Program-made: the position numbers and the translations under genes
The notes under the pieces: model-generated
The model's database searches: none
What the model was told of the DNA's origin: nothing
What the model saw: the letters and a program-made list of their open reading frames with translations, nothing else
Source of the DNA: JAMXLO01 sp964427005
GTDB lineage: Bacteria > Pseudomonadota > Alphaproteobacteria > Acetobacterales > Acetobacteraceae
DNA length: 64,000 nt
Direction: 5' to 3'
Assembly (NCBI GenBank): GCA_964427005.1
Contig: CAYRTL010000005.1
Span: 31,355-95,354 of the forward strand
Part shown: piece after piece, positions 1 to 7,631 of the stretch
Numbering within the stretch: the first letter of the stretch is position 1
Layout: each line of letters starts with the position of its first letter

Positions 1-1
1 C

Positions 2-94
2 TGGGGAGGCGTGCCCTTCTTCTACTGGTACCAGCTCCTCTGGATCATCGTCAGTGCGGTGATCATCGCCTTTGTCTATCGCATCGAGCATTGA
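2..94 (+). CDS. DUF3311 family small membrane protein (3' end only)
   Basis: Only the last 30 codons lie in the window; the 5' end is cut off. The visible tail has the motif GVPFFYWYQLLW followed by a hydrophobic helix and ends YRIEH. The PFFYWYQLLW signature is typical of DUF3311, small two-helix membrane proteins encoded directly upstream of sodium:solute symporters. The symporter start follows 14 nt after this stop, so the two are almost certainly co-transcribed and probably work as a pair (family knowledge plus position). Confidence 0.8.
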   Translation, partial: WGGVPFFYWYQLLWIIVSAVIIAFVYRIEH

Positions 95-108
95 GCGGGA
101 CAGCAACC

Positions 109-1644
109 ATGATCAACTGGACCGCCCTCATCATCTTCATCCTGCTGTTCGCCCTGGTCACCTGGCTTGGCTTCATCGCCGCGCGCTGGCGCAAGGGCGA
201 CCTCGACCTGCTGCACGAATGGGGTCTCGGCGGACGCAGGTTCGGCACGATCGTGACCTGGTTCCTTATCGGCGGCGATCTCTACACCGCCTATACGTTC
301 ATCGCCGTACCCGCTCTGTTGTTCGGTGCCGGCGCCATCGGCTTTTTCGCCGTGCCGTACACGATCATGATCTATCCGATCCTGTACATCGTATTTCCGC
401 GCCTGTGGTCGGTCGCGCACAAGCATGGCTACGTCACATCGGCTGACTTCGTGCGCGGGCGCTTTGGCAATCGCTGGCTTGCGCTGGCTGTCGCGTGCAC
501 CGGCATCCTCGCGACGATGCCCTACATCGCGCTGCAACTCGTCGGCATTCAGGTCGTGCTTGGCGCCATGGGAGTCGAGACCAGCGGCCTCAGTGGCGAT
601 CTCCCGCTGATTATCGCGTTCGTCATCCTGGCGGCGTTCACCTACACCTCGGGTCTGCGTGCACCGGCGATGATCGCCATCGTGAAGGACGTGCTGATCT
701 ACGTCACGGTGCTCGCTGCCATCATCGTGGTGCCGCTGCACCTCGGCGGCTACGATAAGGTCTTCTCGCCGGTTCCAATGGCGAAGCTGCTGCTCGCCAC
801 ACCGCCTGCCGGTTCACTTGGCAGCTTCAGCGCCTATGCGACGCTCGCGCTCGGTTCGGCGCTCGCGTTGTTTCTGTATCCGCATTCGATCACCGGCATC
901 CTGAGCAGCTCGAGCGCCCGCGTCGTTCGCCGCAACGCCGCGGCGCTCCCCGCGTACTCGCTGATGCTCGGCCTGCTTGCCCTTGTCGGCTTCATGGCGA
1001 TCGCCGTCGGCGTGCAATCGCTGCCGGAGTTCGCAGACGGCTTCAAGCGCTACAGCAACAACTTCGCCGTGCCGGCCTTGTATCTGGCGGTCTTCCCGTC
1101 ATGGTTCGTCGGCATTGCCTTCGCGGCCATCGCCATCGGCGCGTTGGTGCCCGCCGCGATCATGTCGATCGCCACGGCCAACACGTTCACCCGCAACATC
1201 TATCGCGAATTCATCAATCCGGCCTGCACGCACGCCGAGGAGAGCCGGATGGCGAAGATCGTGTCGCTGGTGATCAAGGCGGGCGCGCTGGTCTTCATCT
1301 TCGCCATTCCGTTCCAGTACGCGCTGTGGCTGCAGTTGCTGGGTGGCGTTTGGATCATCCAGACACTGCCTGCCGTCATCCTCGGCCTCTACACCCGGAT
1401 GCTGAACGGCTGGGCTCTGCTCATCGGCTGGGCGGTCGGGTTCTGCCTCGGAACATGGATGGCGGCGTCGGTGAACTTCGCCCCGGTCTATCCGCTGAAG
1501 ATCATGGGCACGACCGTGCCTTGCTACATCGCGTTGGCGTCGCTGGTGGTGAATATCGTCGTGGCGGCGGTGTTGTCGCTGATGTTCAATGCAGTGCGCT
1601 CAGACCGGCACAGGGACGTGACGGTTGCCAGCGACTACGCGTAA
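109..1644 (+). CDS. mctP: Sodium:solute symporter, MctP-like monocarboxylate permease
   Basis: The product is about 511 aa, almost entirely hydrophobic, with roughly 13 predicted membrane helices, as expected for the SSSF family. The N-terminal region carries LLHEWGLGGRRFG followed by TWFLIGGDLYTAYTF, which resembles the MctP branch (short-chain monocarboxylate uptake in rhizobia) more than the PutP or PanF branches. The ATG at 109 is preferred: it follows GCGGGACAGCAACC and sits just after the DUF3311 stop. A TTG at 91 would overlap that stop. The DUF3311 partner upstream supports a monocarboxylate or organic acid transporter. The substrate itself is inferred. A large inverted repeat lies directly downstream and may end transcription. 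Confidence 0.85.
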   Translation: MINWTALIIFILLFALVTWLGFIAARWRKGDLDLLHEWGLGGRRFGTIVTWFLIGGDLYTAYTFIAVPALLFGAGAIGFFAVPYTIMIYPILYIVFPRLWSVAHKHGYVTSADFVRGRFGNRWLALAVACTGILATMPYIALQLVGIQVVLGAMGVETSGLSGDLPLIIAFVILAAFTYTSGLRAPAMIAIVKDVLIYVTVLAAIIVVPLHLGGYDKVFSPVPMAKLLLATPPAGSLGSFSAYATLALGSALALFLYPHSITGILSSSSARVVRRNAAALPAYSLMLGLLALVGFMAIAVGVQSLPEFADGFKRYSNNFAVPALYLAVFPSWFVGIAFAAIAIGALVPAAIMSIATANTFTRNIYREFINPACTHAEESRMAKIVSLVIKAGALVFIFAIPFQYALWLQLLGGVWIIQTLPAVILGLYTRMLNGWALLIGWAVGFCLGTWMAASVNFAPVYPLKIMGTTVPCYIALASLVVNIVVAAVLSLMFNAVRSDRHRDVTVASDYA

Positions 1645-1650
1645 CTCCGG

Positions 1651-1755
1651 TGTCATTGCGAGGAGCAGAGCGACGAAGCAATCTGCACAGGAATACGCAC
1701 TGACGGTGGCAACCTCGGTGGAGATTGCTTCGTCGCTTCGCTCCTCGCAATGACA
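1651..1755. repeat. Long inverted repeat (palindromic dispersed element, possible bidirectional terminator)
   Basis: Two 34-nt arms, 1651-1684 and 1722-1755, are reverse complements with two mismatches and flank a 37-nt loop. The arms begin TGTCATTGCGAGGAGC and contain GACGAAGCAATC. The element fills nearly the whole gap between the convergent symporter and xthA genes. The sequence type (CATTGCGAGGAGC...GACGAAGCAATC) is a dispersed repeat that I recall from many proteobacterial genomes. A degraded half copy lies at 6639-6660, also between convergent genes. Confidence 0.85.
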
Positions 1756-1756
1756 G

Positions 1757-2560
1757 CTAAATCTTCAGCTCCACGCACACGGGTACGTGGTCAGAACCCT
1801 GCGGCCAGTCGCGTGCATCCTTCAGCACGATCTGGCGCTCCAGCTTGCCGACGAGATCGGGCGTGACCCAGATGTGATCCAGACGCCGCCCGCGATCGGA
1901 CGCGCGCCAGTCGCGGTTGCGATATGACCACCACGTGTAGAGCTTCTGATCCGTCGGCACGAAATGCCGAACAGCGTCAACAAAGCCGGTGCCTTGCCAA
2001 CGGGTTAGACCTTCGGTCTCCGGCGGCGTGTGGCTGACCACGTTCAGGAGCTGCTTGTGGCTCCAGACGTCGTGCTCCAGCGGCGCGATGTTCAGATCGC
2101 CCACCAGGACACCACGTGACAGACCGCTGCGCGCCGCAAACCAGTTCTTCGTCTCGGCGATGAAGTCGAGCTTATGGCCGAATTTCACGTTCTGAGAGCG
2201 GTCGGGGATGTCTCCACCCGCGGGAACATAGAAATTATGCAACTCGATCGGCCCGCCCGGTGCGTCGAGCAGCACACCGATATGGCGGCAGTCGCCCTTG
2301 CTGCACCAGTCGGGAGCGATGTCATGCAGGATGATCGGCAGGCGCGACAGGATCGCGACCCCATTGTAGCCCTTCATGCCGCGGAACAGCGCGTGGGAAA
2401 ATCCGAGTTGTGCCGGCGCGTCGCCCGGAAACAGTTCGTCGGGGACTTTCGTCTCCTGCAGGCAGATCACGTCCGGCTCAAGGGCCGCGATCAGCTCCTT
2501 CAGCAGCGGTAGACGCAGGCGCAGCGAGTTGATGTTCCAGGTGGCGATTCGCAGGTTCAC
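1757..2560 (-). CDS. xthA: Exodeoxyribonuclease III
   Basis: This 267-aa protein has the full ExoIII/AP endonuclease fold. It shows WNINSLR at the N terminus, CLQETK with the metal-binding Glu, GDLNIAP, and SDHVPV with the catalytic Asp-His near the C terminus. It removes 3' blocking groups and incises at abasic sites during base-excision repair in the cytoplasm. Length matches the family (about 260-270 aa). The start is a GTG at 2560, chosen because it gives the canonical N terminus (MNLRIATWN). It is divergent from the dehydratase genes and convergent with the symporter. Confidence 0.95.
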   Translation of the reverse strand: MNLRIATWNINSLRLRLPLLKELIAALEPDVICLQETKVPDELFPGDAPAQLGFSHALFRGMKGYNGVAILSRLPIILHDIAPDWCSKGDCRHIGVLLDAPGGPIELHNFYVPAGGDIPDRSQNVKFGHKLDFIAETKNWFAARSGLSRGVLVGDLNIAPLEHDVWSHKQLLNVVSHTPPETEGLTRWQGTGFVDAVRHFVPTDQKLYTWWSYRNRDWRASDRGRRLDHIWVTPDLVGKLERQIVLKDARDWPQGSDHVPVCVELKI

Positions 2561-2634
2561 TGGCGAAATTTAGCGATCCCTGGACAGAACACCAAGACGG
2601 ATGACAATGCGGGCAAGCAGGGAGGGGTCGCACC

Positions 2635-3900
2635 ATGGGCATGACAATGACCGAAAAGATTCTGGCCCGCGCCGGAGGATTGCCCAAGGTGTCGCCCGGC
2701 GATGTCGCAGTGGTCGATGTCGAGACGGCCTGTCTGATCGACCTGTCCTTTCTGCCCGAAGGCTGGCGCAAGGTGCTGAACGTCGCCGATCCATCGAAAA
2801 TCGTCATAGTGTTCGACCACCTGGTGCCTGCGCCAACAGAACAGGCGGCGAAATGCATGCAGACCGGGCGCGCGTTCGCCAAGGAGTTTGGCATCGAGCG
2901 GCTGCACGATGTCGGTCCCGACCAGGGCATCAGCCACGCAGTGATCGCCGACAAGGCATACGCTTTACCAGGCACCGTGCTGGTGAACGCCGACTCGCAC
3001 ACGTGCAGTGCCGGCGCGTTCAACTGTGCGGCGCGCGGCGTGGGCGGTCCGGACATGCTGTACGCCGTCACCACCGGCAAGGCATGGTTCCGCGTCGGCG
3101 AGACGATACGCTATGATCTCACCGGCAAACTCCGCCCTGGCGTGTCGGCGAAAGACATCTTCCTCACCATCGCCGGCAAATGGGGCGCGCACGTCAACCA
3201 GAACATCGAATACGGCGGCTCTGGCATTCACAGCATGAGCCTGAATGCCCGGCGCACGCTGACCACGATGGGCACGGAACTCTCGGCCGAGTTCGTCATC
3301 TTCGAGCCGGATGACACGCTGGTCGAATACGTCAAGGCGCGCAATCCGAAGCCGTTCACGCCGACGATGCCGGATGAGGGTGCGGTGTACAAGGAACGCC
3401 GGACCATCGATCTCGGCACGATCGAACCGCTGGTGGCGCTGCCCGATGCGGTGGTGAACAACTCAGTCGGCATCAGTGAAGTGGCTGGCCGGAAGATCGA
3501 TCAGGCGTTCATCGGGGCGTGCTGCAACGGCACGCTCGATGATCTCGCGGTCGCGGCGCGCGTGGTGAAGGGCCGCAGGGTCGCGTCCGGCACGCGCTTC
3601 ATCGTCACGCCGAGTACCGAGGCGATCCATCGCGCGGCGATTGCGGCGGGCTACGTAACGACGCTGATGGAAGCAGGCGCAATCGTGACACCGGCGACGT
3701 GCGGTGCCTGCGTCGGCGGCCACATGGGCGTGCTCGGACCGGATGAAGTTTGCATCACCGCGAGCACGCGCAATTTCAAGGGCCGCATGGGCGATCCGTC
3801 GGCGCGCATCTACATGGCCTCCCCCGCCACCGTCGCCGCATCGGCACTCGCGGGCCAGATCGCCAGCGCAGCCGAGTTCTTCCTTGGAGACGTGTCATGA
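2635..3900 (+). CDS. 3-isopropylmalate dehydratase-type large subunit (LeuC-like, aconitase family)
   Basis: A 421-aa aconitase-superfamily large subunit. Visible motifs are DSHTCSAGAF (about 120-129), IGACCNG (about 294-300) and TCGACVGGHMG (about 355-365). C296 or C297 together with C356 and C359 are the expected [4Fe-4S] ligands. STRNFKGRMGDP replaces the more usual SNRNFEGRQG. The start at 2635 has a strong GGAGGG at 2621-2626. The next gene encodes the matching small subunit with a 4-nt overlap, so the pair forms one enzyme. No leuA or leuB is nearby, so this may be a paralogue acting on another 2-hydroxy or methylmalate-type substrate; the substrate cannot be told from sequence alone. 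Confidence 0.88.
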   Translation: MGMTMTEKILARAGGLPKVSPGDVAVVDVETACLIDLSFLPEGWRKVLNVADPSKIVIVFDHLVPAPTEQAAKCMQTGRAFAKEFGIERLHDVGPDQGISHAVIADKAYALPGTVLVNADSHTCSAGAFNCAARGVGGPDMLYAVTTGKAWFRVGETIRYDLTGKLRPGVSAKDIFLTIAGKWGAHVNQNIEYGGSGIHSMSLNARRTLTTMGTELSAEFVIFEPDDTLVEYVKARNPKPFTPTMPDEGAVYKERRTIDLGTIEPLVALPDAVVNNSVGISEVAGRKIDQAFIGACCNGTLDDLAVAARVVKGRRVASGTRFIVTPSTEAIHRAAIAAGYVTTLMEAGAIVTPATCGACVGGHMGVLGPDEVCITASTRNFKGRMGDPSARIYMASPATVAASALAGQIASAAEFFLGDVS

Positions 3901-4397
3901 GAACCGGGCGCGTGTGGAAGTTCGGTGACAACATCAACACCGATCTGATGCTGCCGGGCCCATTTCTGTATCGCAGTCCGGAGGAGCAGGCCCGCGCGGT
4001 CTTCATGAACAACCGGCCGGGCTGGGTGGACCAGGTGCAAGAGGGCGATGCCATTATCGGTGGGTTTAACTACGGCATGGGTTCCTCCCGTCCGGCGGCG
4101 CGTTCGCTGCGCAACTGCGGCGTCGGTTTTCTGCTGGCAGAGACGATAAACGGGCTGTTCTTCCGCAATGCGGTGAATTACGGGCTGCTGGCCTGCGAGT
4201 GCGCCGGCGTATCGGCGGCATTCGAAGAAGGCGACACCGCCGAACTGGATATCGACGAGTGGTCGGTGCGCAATCCGCGGACCGGACAGACGCTGGCGGT
4301 CTCTCCGGTGCCGCAGCAACTCCTGACGATGATGCTGGGCGGTGGCGTCTACCCGGTGCTGGAACGCGAAGGACTGATCGCGCCGAAGGGCGCGTAA
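3897..4397 (+). CDS. 3-isopropylmalate dehydratase-type small subunit (LeuD-like)
   Basis: The product is 166 aa, the size of the short LeuD/HacB type. It contains FGDNINTDLMLPG at the N terminus, the swivel-domain loop YGMGSSRPAARS, and LFFRNAVNYGLL, all landmarks of the aconitase swivel domain. The ATG overlaps the large-subunit stop as ATGA (3897-3900), indicating translational coupling. Longer upstream readings of this frame are inside the large-subunit gene and were discarded. The usual GSSREHAP loop is replaced by GSSRPAA, fitting a divergent paralogue rather than the housekeeping LeuD. The stop directly abuts the stop of the next gene on the other strand. Confidence 0.87.
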   Translation: MRTGRVWKFGDNINTDLMLPGPFLYRSPEEQARAVFMNNRPGWVDQVQEGDAIIGGFNYGMGSSRPAARSLRNCGVGFLLAETINGLFFRNAVNYGLLACECAGVSAAFEEGDTAELDIDEWSVRNPRTGQTLAVSPVPQQLLTMMLGGGVYPVLEREGLIAPKGA

Positions 4398-4901
4398 TTA
4401 CTGAGCCGAACCCGCGTACCACCGGTCCGCGTACCAGGAGCCAAGGAGTCCGCTGCCAATCAGGGTGACGCGATTCGCGGCCCAGCCCAGCCAGGTCGAA
4501 CCGCCGTCGATCGGATAGCCGAGTACGCCAAACACGGCGATGCCGGCCGCGAGCCCAGCGACAAACCCGCCGCGGTGCCAGAAATAGGCATAATCGAGCG
4601 GCTTCCCGGTCCAGCGGTCGTAAACAAACGTTCCGGCCACCGCGCCAGCGCCGGCCAAAGTGGCCGCAACGATCCGGGTGCCCAATACGGCAGCCGCTCC
4701 GCCAAGCACGCCGGCTTCAGGTGCGACGAACAGGCTGTACACGCCAAAACCGACCACTGCGCCGGCGGCTTGAGCCAATACTTCGGGCGAGATGTGCCAC
4801 GTTTCGGTCGGCGCGGGCGTCGCAGCCTGAGGGGCGGTCGCCGCCAGCGTTTCGCTGACAGAGCCAGCCAGGAGGAGAGCGGCGAACATGGCAGGGAGCA
4901 T
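4398..4901 (-). CDS. Exported glycine/alanine-rich membrane protein, unknown function
   Basis: A 167-aa protein of unknown function. It begins MLPAMFAALLLAGS with a signal peptide that probably cleaves after ETLAATA. It then has about four hydrophobic, glycine-rich segments (AAGAVVGFGVYSLFV, GTRIVAATLAGAGAVAG, GGFVAGLAAGIAVFGVLG, GSGLLGSWYADRWY). The pattern recalls small membrane proteins found in alphaproteobacterial envelopes, but I do not recognise the family. The ATG at 4901 is preferred; a GTG at 4913 is possible, and longer readings run into rmuC. Its stop lies back-to-back with the LeuD-like stop. Confidence 0.6.
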   Translation of the reverse strand: MLPAMFAALLLAGSVSETLAATAPQAATPAPTETWHISPEVLAQAAGAVVGFGVYSLFVAPEAGVLGGAAAVLGTRIVAATLAGAGAVAGTFVYDRWTGKPLDYAYFWHRGGFVAGLAAGIAVFGVLGYPIDGGSTWLGWAANRVTLIGSGLLGSWYADRWYAGSAQ

Positions 4902-4959
4902 GCGGCGGGTCACGGTCGCCGCGGCATCTACTGCATTGGTGCGTGGAGGGAAAGACCCA

Positions 4960-6168
4960 TCAGTCCTCCACAGTCTCCGCCATGGTATCGGCCTCGAGTT
5001 CGAGCAACTGTTCAGCACGTTCGGCCTCGATCTCCTCCACGCCCCGCAGCTTGCGTCCCACCGCGCGTGTGCGCCGGCGCGCCGTCTCGATCGTGTTGCT
5101 GAACGTGCCTGCCTGTTTCGCAAGCCTATCCAGCACATCGTCCATCTTCAGCATCTCGGTGCGTGTGGCACCGAGCAGGTCGCGGATCTGATCTGCCTTC
5201 TGCTCCAGGGCAAGCGTGATGAAGCCCAGATGGATTGTCCGCAGCAGTGCCGGGAACAGGCTCGGTCCCATGACCAGAACACGGCATTCCCGGCCGATCT
5301 CATCGATCAGGCCTGGAATACGCGCGACTTCGGCATAAAGCGCATCAGTCGGCAGATACAGCACCGCGAATTCCACCGTCACCGGCGGATTGACGTATTT
5401 CGTGGCGATCTTGCGTGCCTCGTCGCGGATGCGCCGTTCCAGCATGCGTGACGCCGCGCGCTCCGCCTCCGCATCGCCGGCATCGGACGCCGCGAGCAAT
5501 CGTTCGTAATCCTCGACCGGGAACTTCGCATCGATCGGCAACAGCGGCCGTTCCGCGCCTTTCACTGGCATCCGGACGGCGAACTCGACCGCCTCATTAC
5601 TGTCCGGCCGCACCTTGCAGTTCGTCTCGTACTCGCCAGCCGGCAGGATGTCATCCAGCATCGCACGCACCTGCGTCTCGCCCCAACCGCCGCGCGTCTT
5701 CACGTTCGAAAACAGCCGCTTGATGTCGCCGATCTGCGCGGTGACGGCCTGCACGTCGCCCATCGCCTTCTGCACAGCGGTGAACTGGTCGATTACCCGG
5801 TTAAAGCTCTCATTCATCTGCTTCTCGACCGCGGCATGAAGCTGCTCGTTCACCGTTTTCTGGATTTCGGCGAGTTTTGCCTCATTCCCGTCACGCATCT
5901 CGCGCAGCTTGCTTTCCAGCATGGAACGGATGCTGTCGAAATGGACGCCGATTTCCTGCCGTTGCTGGCCCTGCTCGCGCGAGAGCGCCGCACGCGTGGT
6001 CTCCGCTTCGCTGCGGGTGCCGGCGGCGTTCTGTTCCGCCAGCAGACGCAGCCGCTGCAGCAGACCGGCCTGCCGCACTACAACAAGCAACGCAGCGACA
6101 GCCGCAATCGCTGCGACAAGCGTCAGTACTTCGAGCATCATACCGCTACCCCGGAGTATCCCATCCAT
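4960..6168 (-). CDS. rmuC: DNA recombination protein RmuC
   Basis: A 402-aa protein with an N-terminal membrane helix (about residues 11-33, LEVLTLVAAIAAVAALLVVV), a long coiled coil (about 34-130), and the RmuC domain. That domain includes NVKTRGGWGETQVRAML, PIDAKFPVEDYERLL, a stretch KYVNPPVTVEFAVLYLP, and VLVMGPSLFPALLRT. RmuC proteins are predicted membrane-anchored nucleases that limit inversions at short inverted repeats. Length is normal. The ATG at 6168 is used; an internal start at about 6141 (MLEVLTL) is also possible because it sits just before the membrane helix. Confidence 0.93.
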   Translation of the reverse strand: MDGILRGSGMMLEVLTLVAAIAAVAALLVVVRQAGLLQRLRLLAEQNAAGTRSEAETTRAALSREQGQQRQEIGVHFDSIRSMLESKLREMRDGNEAKLAEIQKTVNEQLHAAVEKQMNESFNRVIDQFTAVQKAMGDVQAVTAQIGDIKRLFSNVKTRGGWGETQVRAMLDDILPAGEYETNCKVRPDSNEAVEFAVRMPVKGAERPLLPIDAKFPVEDYERLLAASDAGDAEAERAASRMLERRIRDEARKIATKYVNPPVTVEFAVLYLPTDALYAEVARIPGLIDEIGRECRVLVMGPSLFPALLRTIHLGFITLALEQKADQIRDLLGATRTEMLKMDDVLDRLAKQAGTFSNTIETARRRTRAVGRKLRGVEEIEAERAEQLLELEADTMAETVED

Positions 6169-6308
6169 TATGCCGTGCTCGTCGCGAGTCGCTGCCAGGC
6201 GTCGCAGTCTCCCTTCGAGACAAATCGGAGCATGCTGTTACCATCCCGTTGCCTGCGGGAAACTGCGCCGCCCCAAGTATCGAGCGGCGATGAAACCTGG
6301 GGGTGCCC

Positions 6309-6632
6309 ATGGCTCATATGCGTCCGCTCCAGCCTGACCATAAGAATGCAGGAGGATGGCAGGTCTGGACCGACCGCTGCTATCTTCCCCTTGTCGTTGG
6401 GGTCGCTGTGGCCATCTGCGCGCCGGTCCTCGATGAAGAGAATACGCGGATAGCACTGGCCGGCGGCGGGCGCATCGCGGTCGCGCGTGATCTGGGCGCG
6501 GCCGTCCAGCGTGAGGTCAGGATGGGCGAGCTTCTTTGCCTGCGGCTCAGCAATGGCGTCGCCGTCACGGTGGACTTTGTCGATGGCCGCTCGCCTTTGG
6601 TGAGCGCGGACTTGCCTTCTGCGAGGGCTTAG
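6309..6632 (+). CDS. Small hypothetical protein
   Basis: A 107-aa reading frame with protein-like composition: a hydrophobic stretch CYLPLVVGVAVAICAPV near residues 26-40, followed by a beta-rich region with ALAGGGRIAVARDLG and LSNGVAVTVDFVDG. I do not recognise a family. It lies divergent from rmuC and convergent with the cytochrome gene. The start is uncertain: GTG 6303, ATG 6309 and ATG 6318 are all in frame and none has a convincing ribosome binding site. It could be a chance frame, but the overlapping antisense frames look much less protein-like. Confidence 0.45.
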   Translation: MAHMRPLQPDHKNAGGWQVWTDRCYLPLVVGVAVAICAPVLDEENTRIALAGGGRIAVARDLGAAVQREVRMGELLCLRLSNGVAVTVDFVDGRSPLVSADLPSARA

Positions 6633-6638
6633 CGCCTA

Positions 6639-6660
6639 TCGCTGCGCTCCTCACAATGAC
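6639..6660. repeat. Degraded half copy of the 1651-1755 palindromic repeat
   Basis: The sequence TCGCTGCGCTCCTCACAATGAC matches the inner part of the right arm of the 1651-1755 element with two differences. It again lies between two convergent genes (the small hypothetical and the cytochrome). No matching left arm is present, so it is a remnant. Confidence 0.6.
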
Positions 6661-6697
6661 GAATTTGCCATGAGGTTGCCCAGCGCAGCAGGCGTGA

Positions 6698-7126
6698 TTA
6701 TCGCGAACGATTGCGGTGGCACGCGCCACAACCATCCTGTTCGGTCTGCGCCAGCCGTTCCCCCGCCGCCGCACGATTGCCACTATGAACTGCTGCGAGA
6801 AGCAGCTTGGCCGTATTCTGCATGGCAATCGGCGCGTTGCGAACGCGCTCGGGGCTCATGTCCACGTAGTCCTGCGATGCCTGTCCCGGGGGAAACAACT
6901 CCGCCATCCGGTTCGACCACGCCACAAGGTCGCTTGCGGCGGTTTCGGCAGTGCGCTGATCACCGCTGCCGTAGGTGAATGCCCGGATCTGGTTGATGTC
7001 GGCCAGCATCGCCTCCATCGACTTGCCCTGTTCCGTCAACTGACCGGCGTTCGGTGAGCTGGTCTGAGTGCAGCTCGCCACCAGGAGCGGTGCGGCGCAG
7101 ACGAACAGGGTTGCTCGTATCCTCAC
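6698..7126 (-). CDS. Cytochrome c'-like haem lipoprotein
   Basis: This 142-aa protein starts with a lipoprotein signal peptide whose lipobox reads LVASC (Cys at about residue 19). It is largely helical and ends with a single haem c motif CGACH close to the C terminus (GCGACHRNRSR). A four-helix fold with a C-terminal CxxCH is the hallmark of the cytochrome c'/c556 family. It would be anchored in the periplasmic face of a membrane and could bind NO or carry electrons. The surface-antigen-like gene lies 24 nt upstream on the same strand, so they may be co-transcribed. Subtype is inferred. Confidence 0.85.
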   Translation of the reverse strand: MRIRATLFVCAAPLLVASCTQTSSPNAGQLTEQGKSMEAMLADINQIRAFTYGSGDQRTAETAASDLVAWSNRMAELFPPGQASQDYVDMSPERVRNAPIAMQNTAKLLLAAVHSGNRAAAGERLAQTEQDGCGACHRNRSR

Positions 7127-7150
7127 GATGCTTGGCTCCGCATGAAGTGG

Positions 7151-7561
7151 TCAGCGCTGTCTGGCAAGTTCAACGATCTTCCACGTGCCGTCCGGCAGCT
7201 TGCACCAGTTGAGTATGTAATGATTGGGCCTGTCCCTCTGCACCTCGAACCGGATCGTATAGTCGATGGTGTGGCATGGCATCCCGTGTGAGTCGAAGCT
7301 GCGCAGCAGCTTCACTTCTCCAGCGTTTCTTGTATCGGGGCTGCGCCATCTCTCGATCGTGCCGATTGACCGGCCCTCGTATAGCCGGGCGGCTGCGGCT
7401 TCCATCCGTGCAATATCGTCGTCGGGAAGCCCTGGCCAGGCGATAACCGGAGCTATGGAGGGCGGTGGACCCGCGGCCATCAGACTTGTCGCTGGTGCGA
7501 TCAACAGGGCAAGCACCATCGGGCAGAACCGAACCGCGGAGAAGCAGTCATATCGAGGCAT
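7151..7561 (-). CDS. Secreted protein with RT0821/17-kDa surface-antigen-like C-terminal domain
   Basis: A 136-aa protein with an N-terminal hydrophobic signal (about residues 15-30, MVLALLIAPATSLMAAG). The C-terminal part reads CHTIDYTIRFEVQ, then NWCKLPDGTWKIVE. This matches the pattern of alphaproteobacterial surface-antigen C-terminal domains: an early Cys, a beta-strand, a second Cys and a closing G-W-K-I-V. The resemblance is by eye and moderate. The start could be 7561 or the internal Met about 14 residues later. It lies 70 nt after the MprF-like gene and upstream of the cytochrome gene on the same strand. Confidence 0.6.
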   Translation of the reverse strand: MPRYDCFSAVRFCPMVLALLIAPATSLMAAGPPPSIAPVIAWPGLPDDDIARMEAAAARLYEGRSIGTIERWRSPDTRNAGEVKLLRSFDSHGMPCHTIDYTIRFEVQRDRPNHYILNWCKLPDGTWKIVELARQR

Positions 7562-7631
7562 GAAAACGCCCGCCGATTTTTTCCATCACGCAGTTTATCC
7601 TGCGAAACGACTCGTGGGCAACGATGTTGCG

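Noticed and set aside
76..741. Long antisense frame over the symporter gene
   Set aside because: It overlaps a complete, well-conserved transporter on the other strand; its composition (Arg, His, Asp, Gln) is that of a GC-rich shadow.
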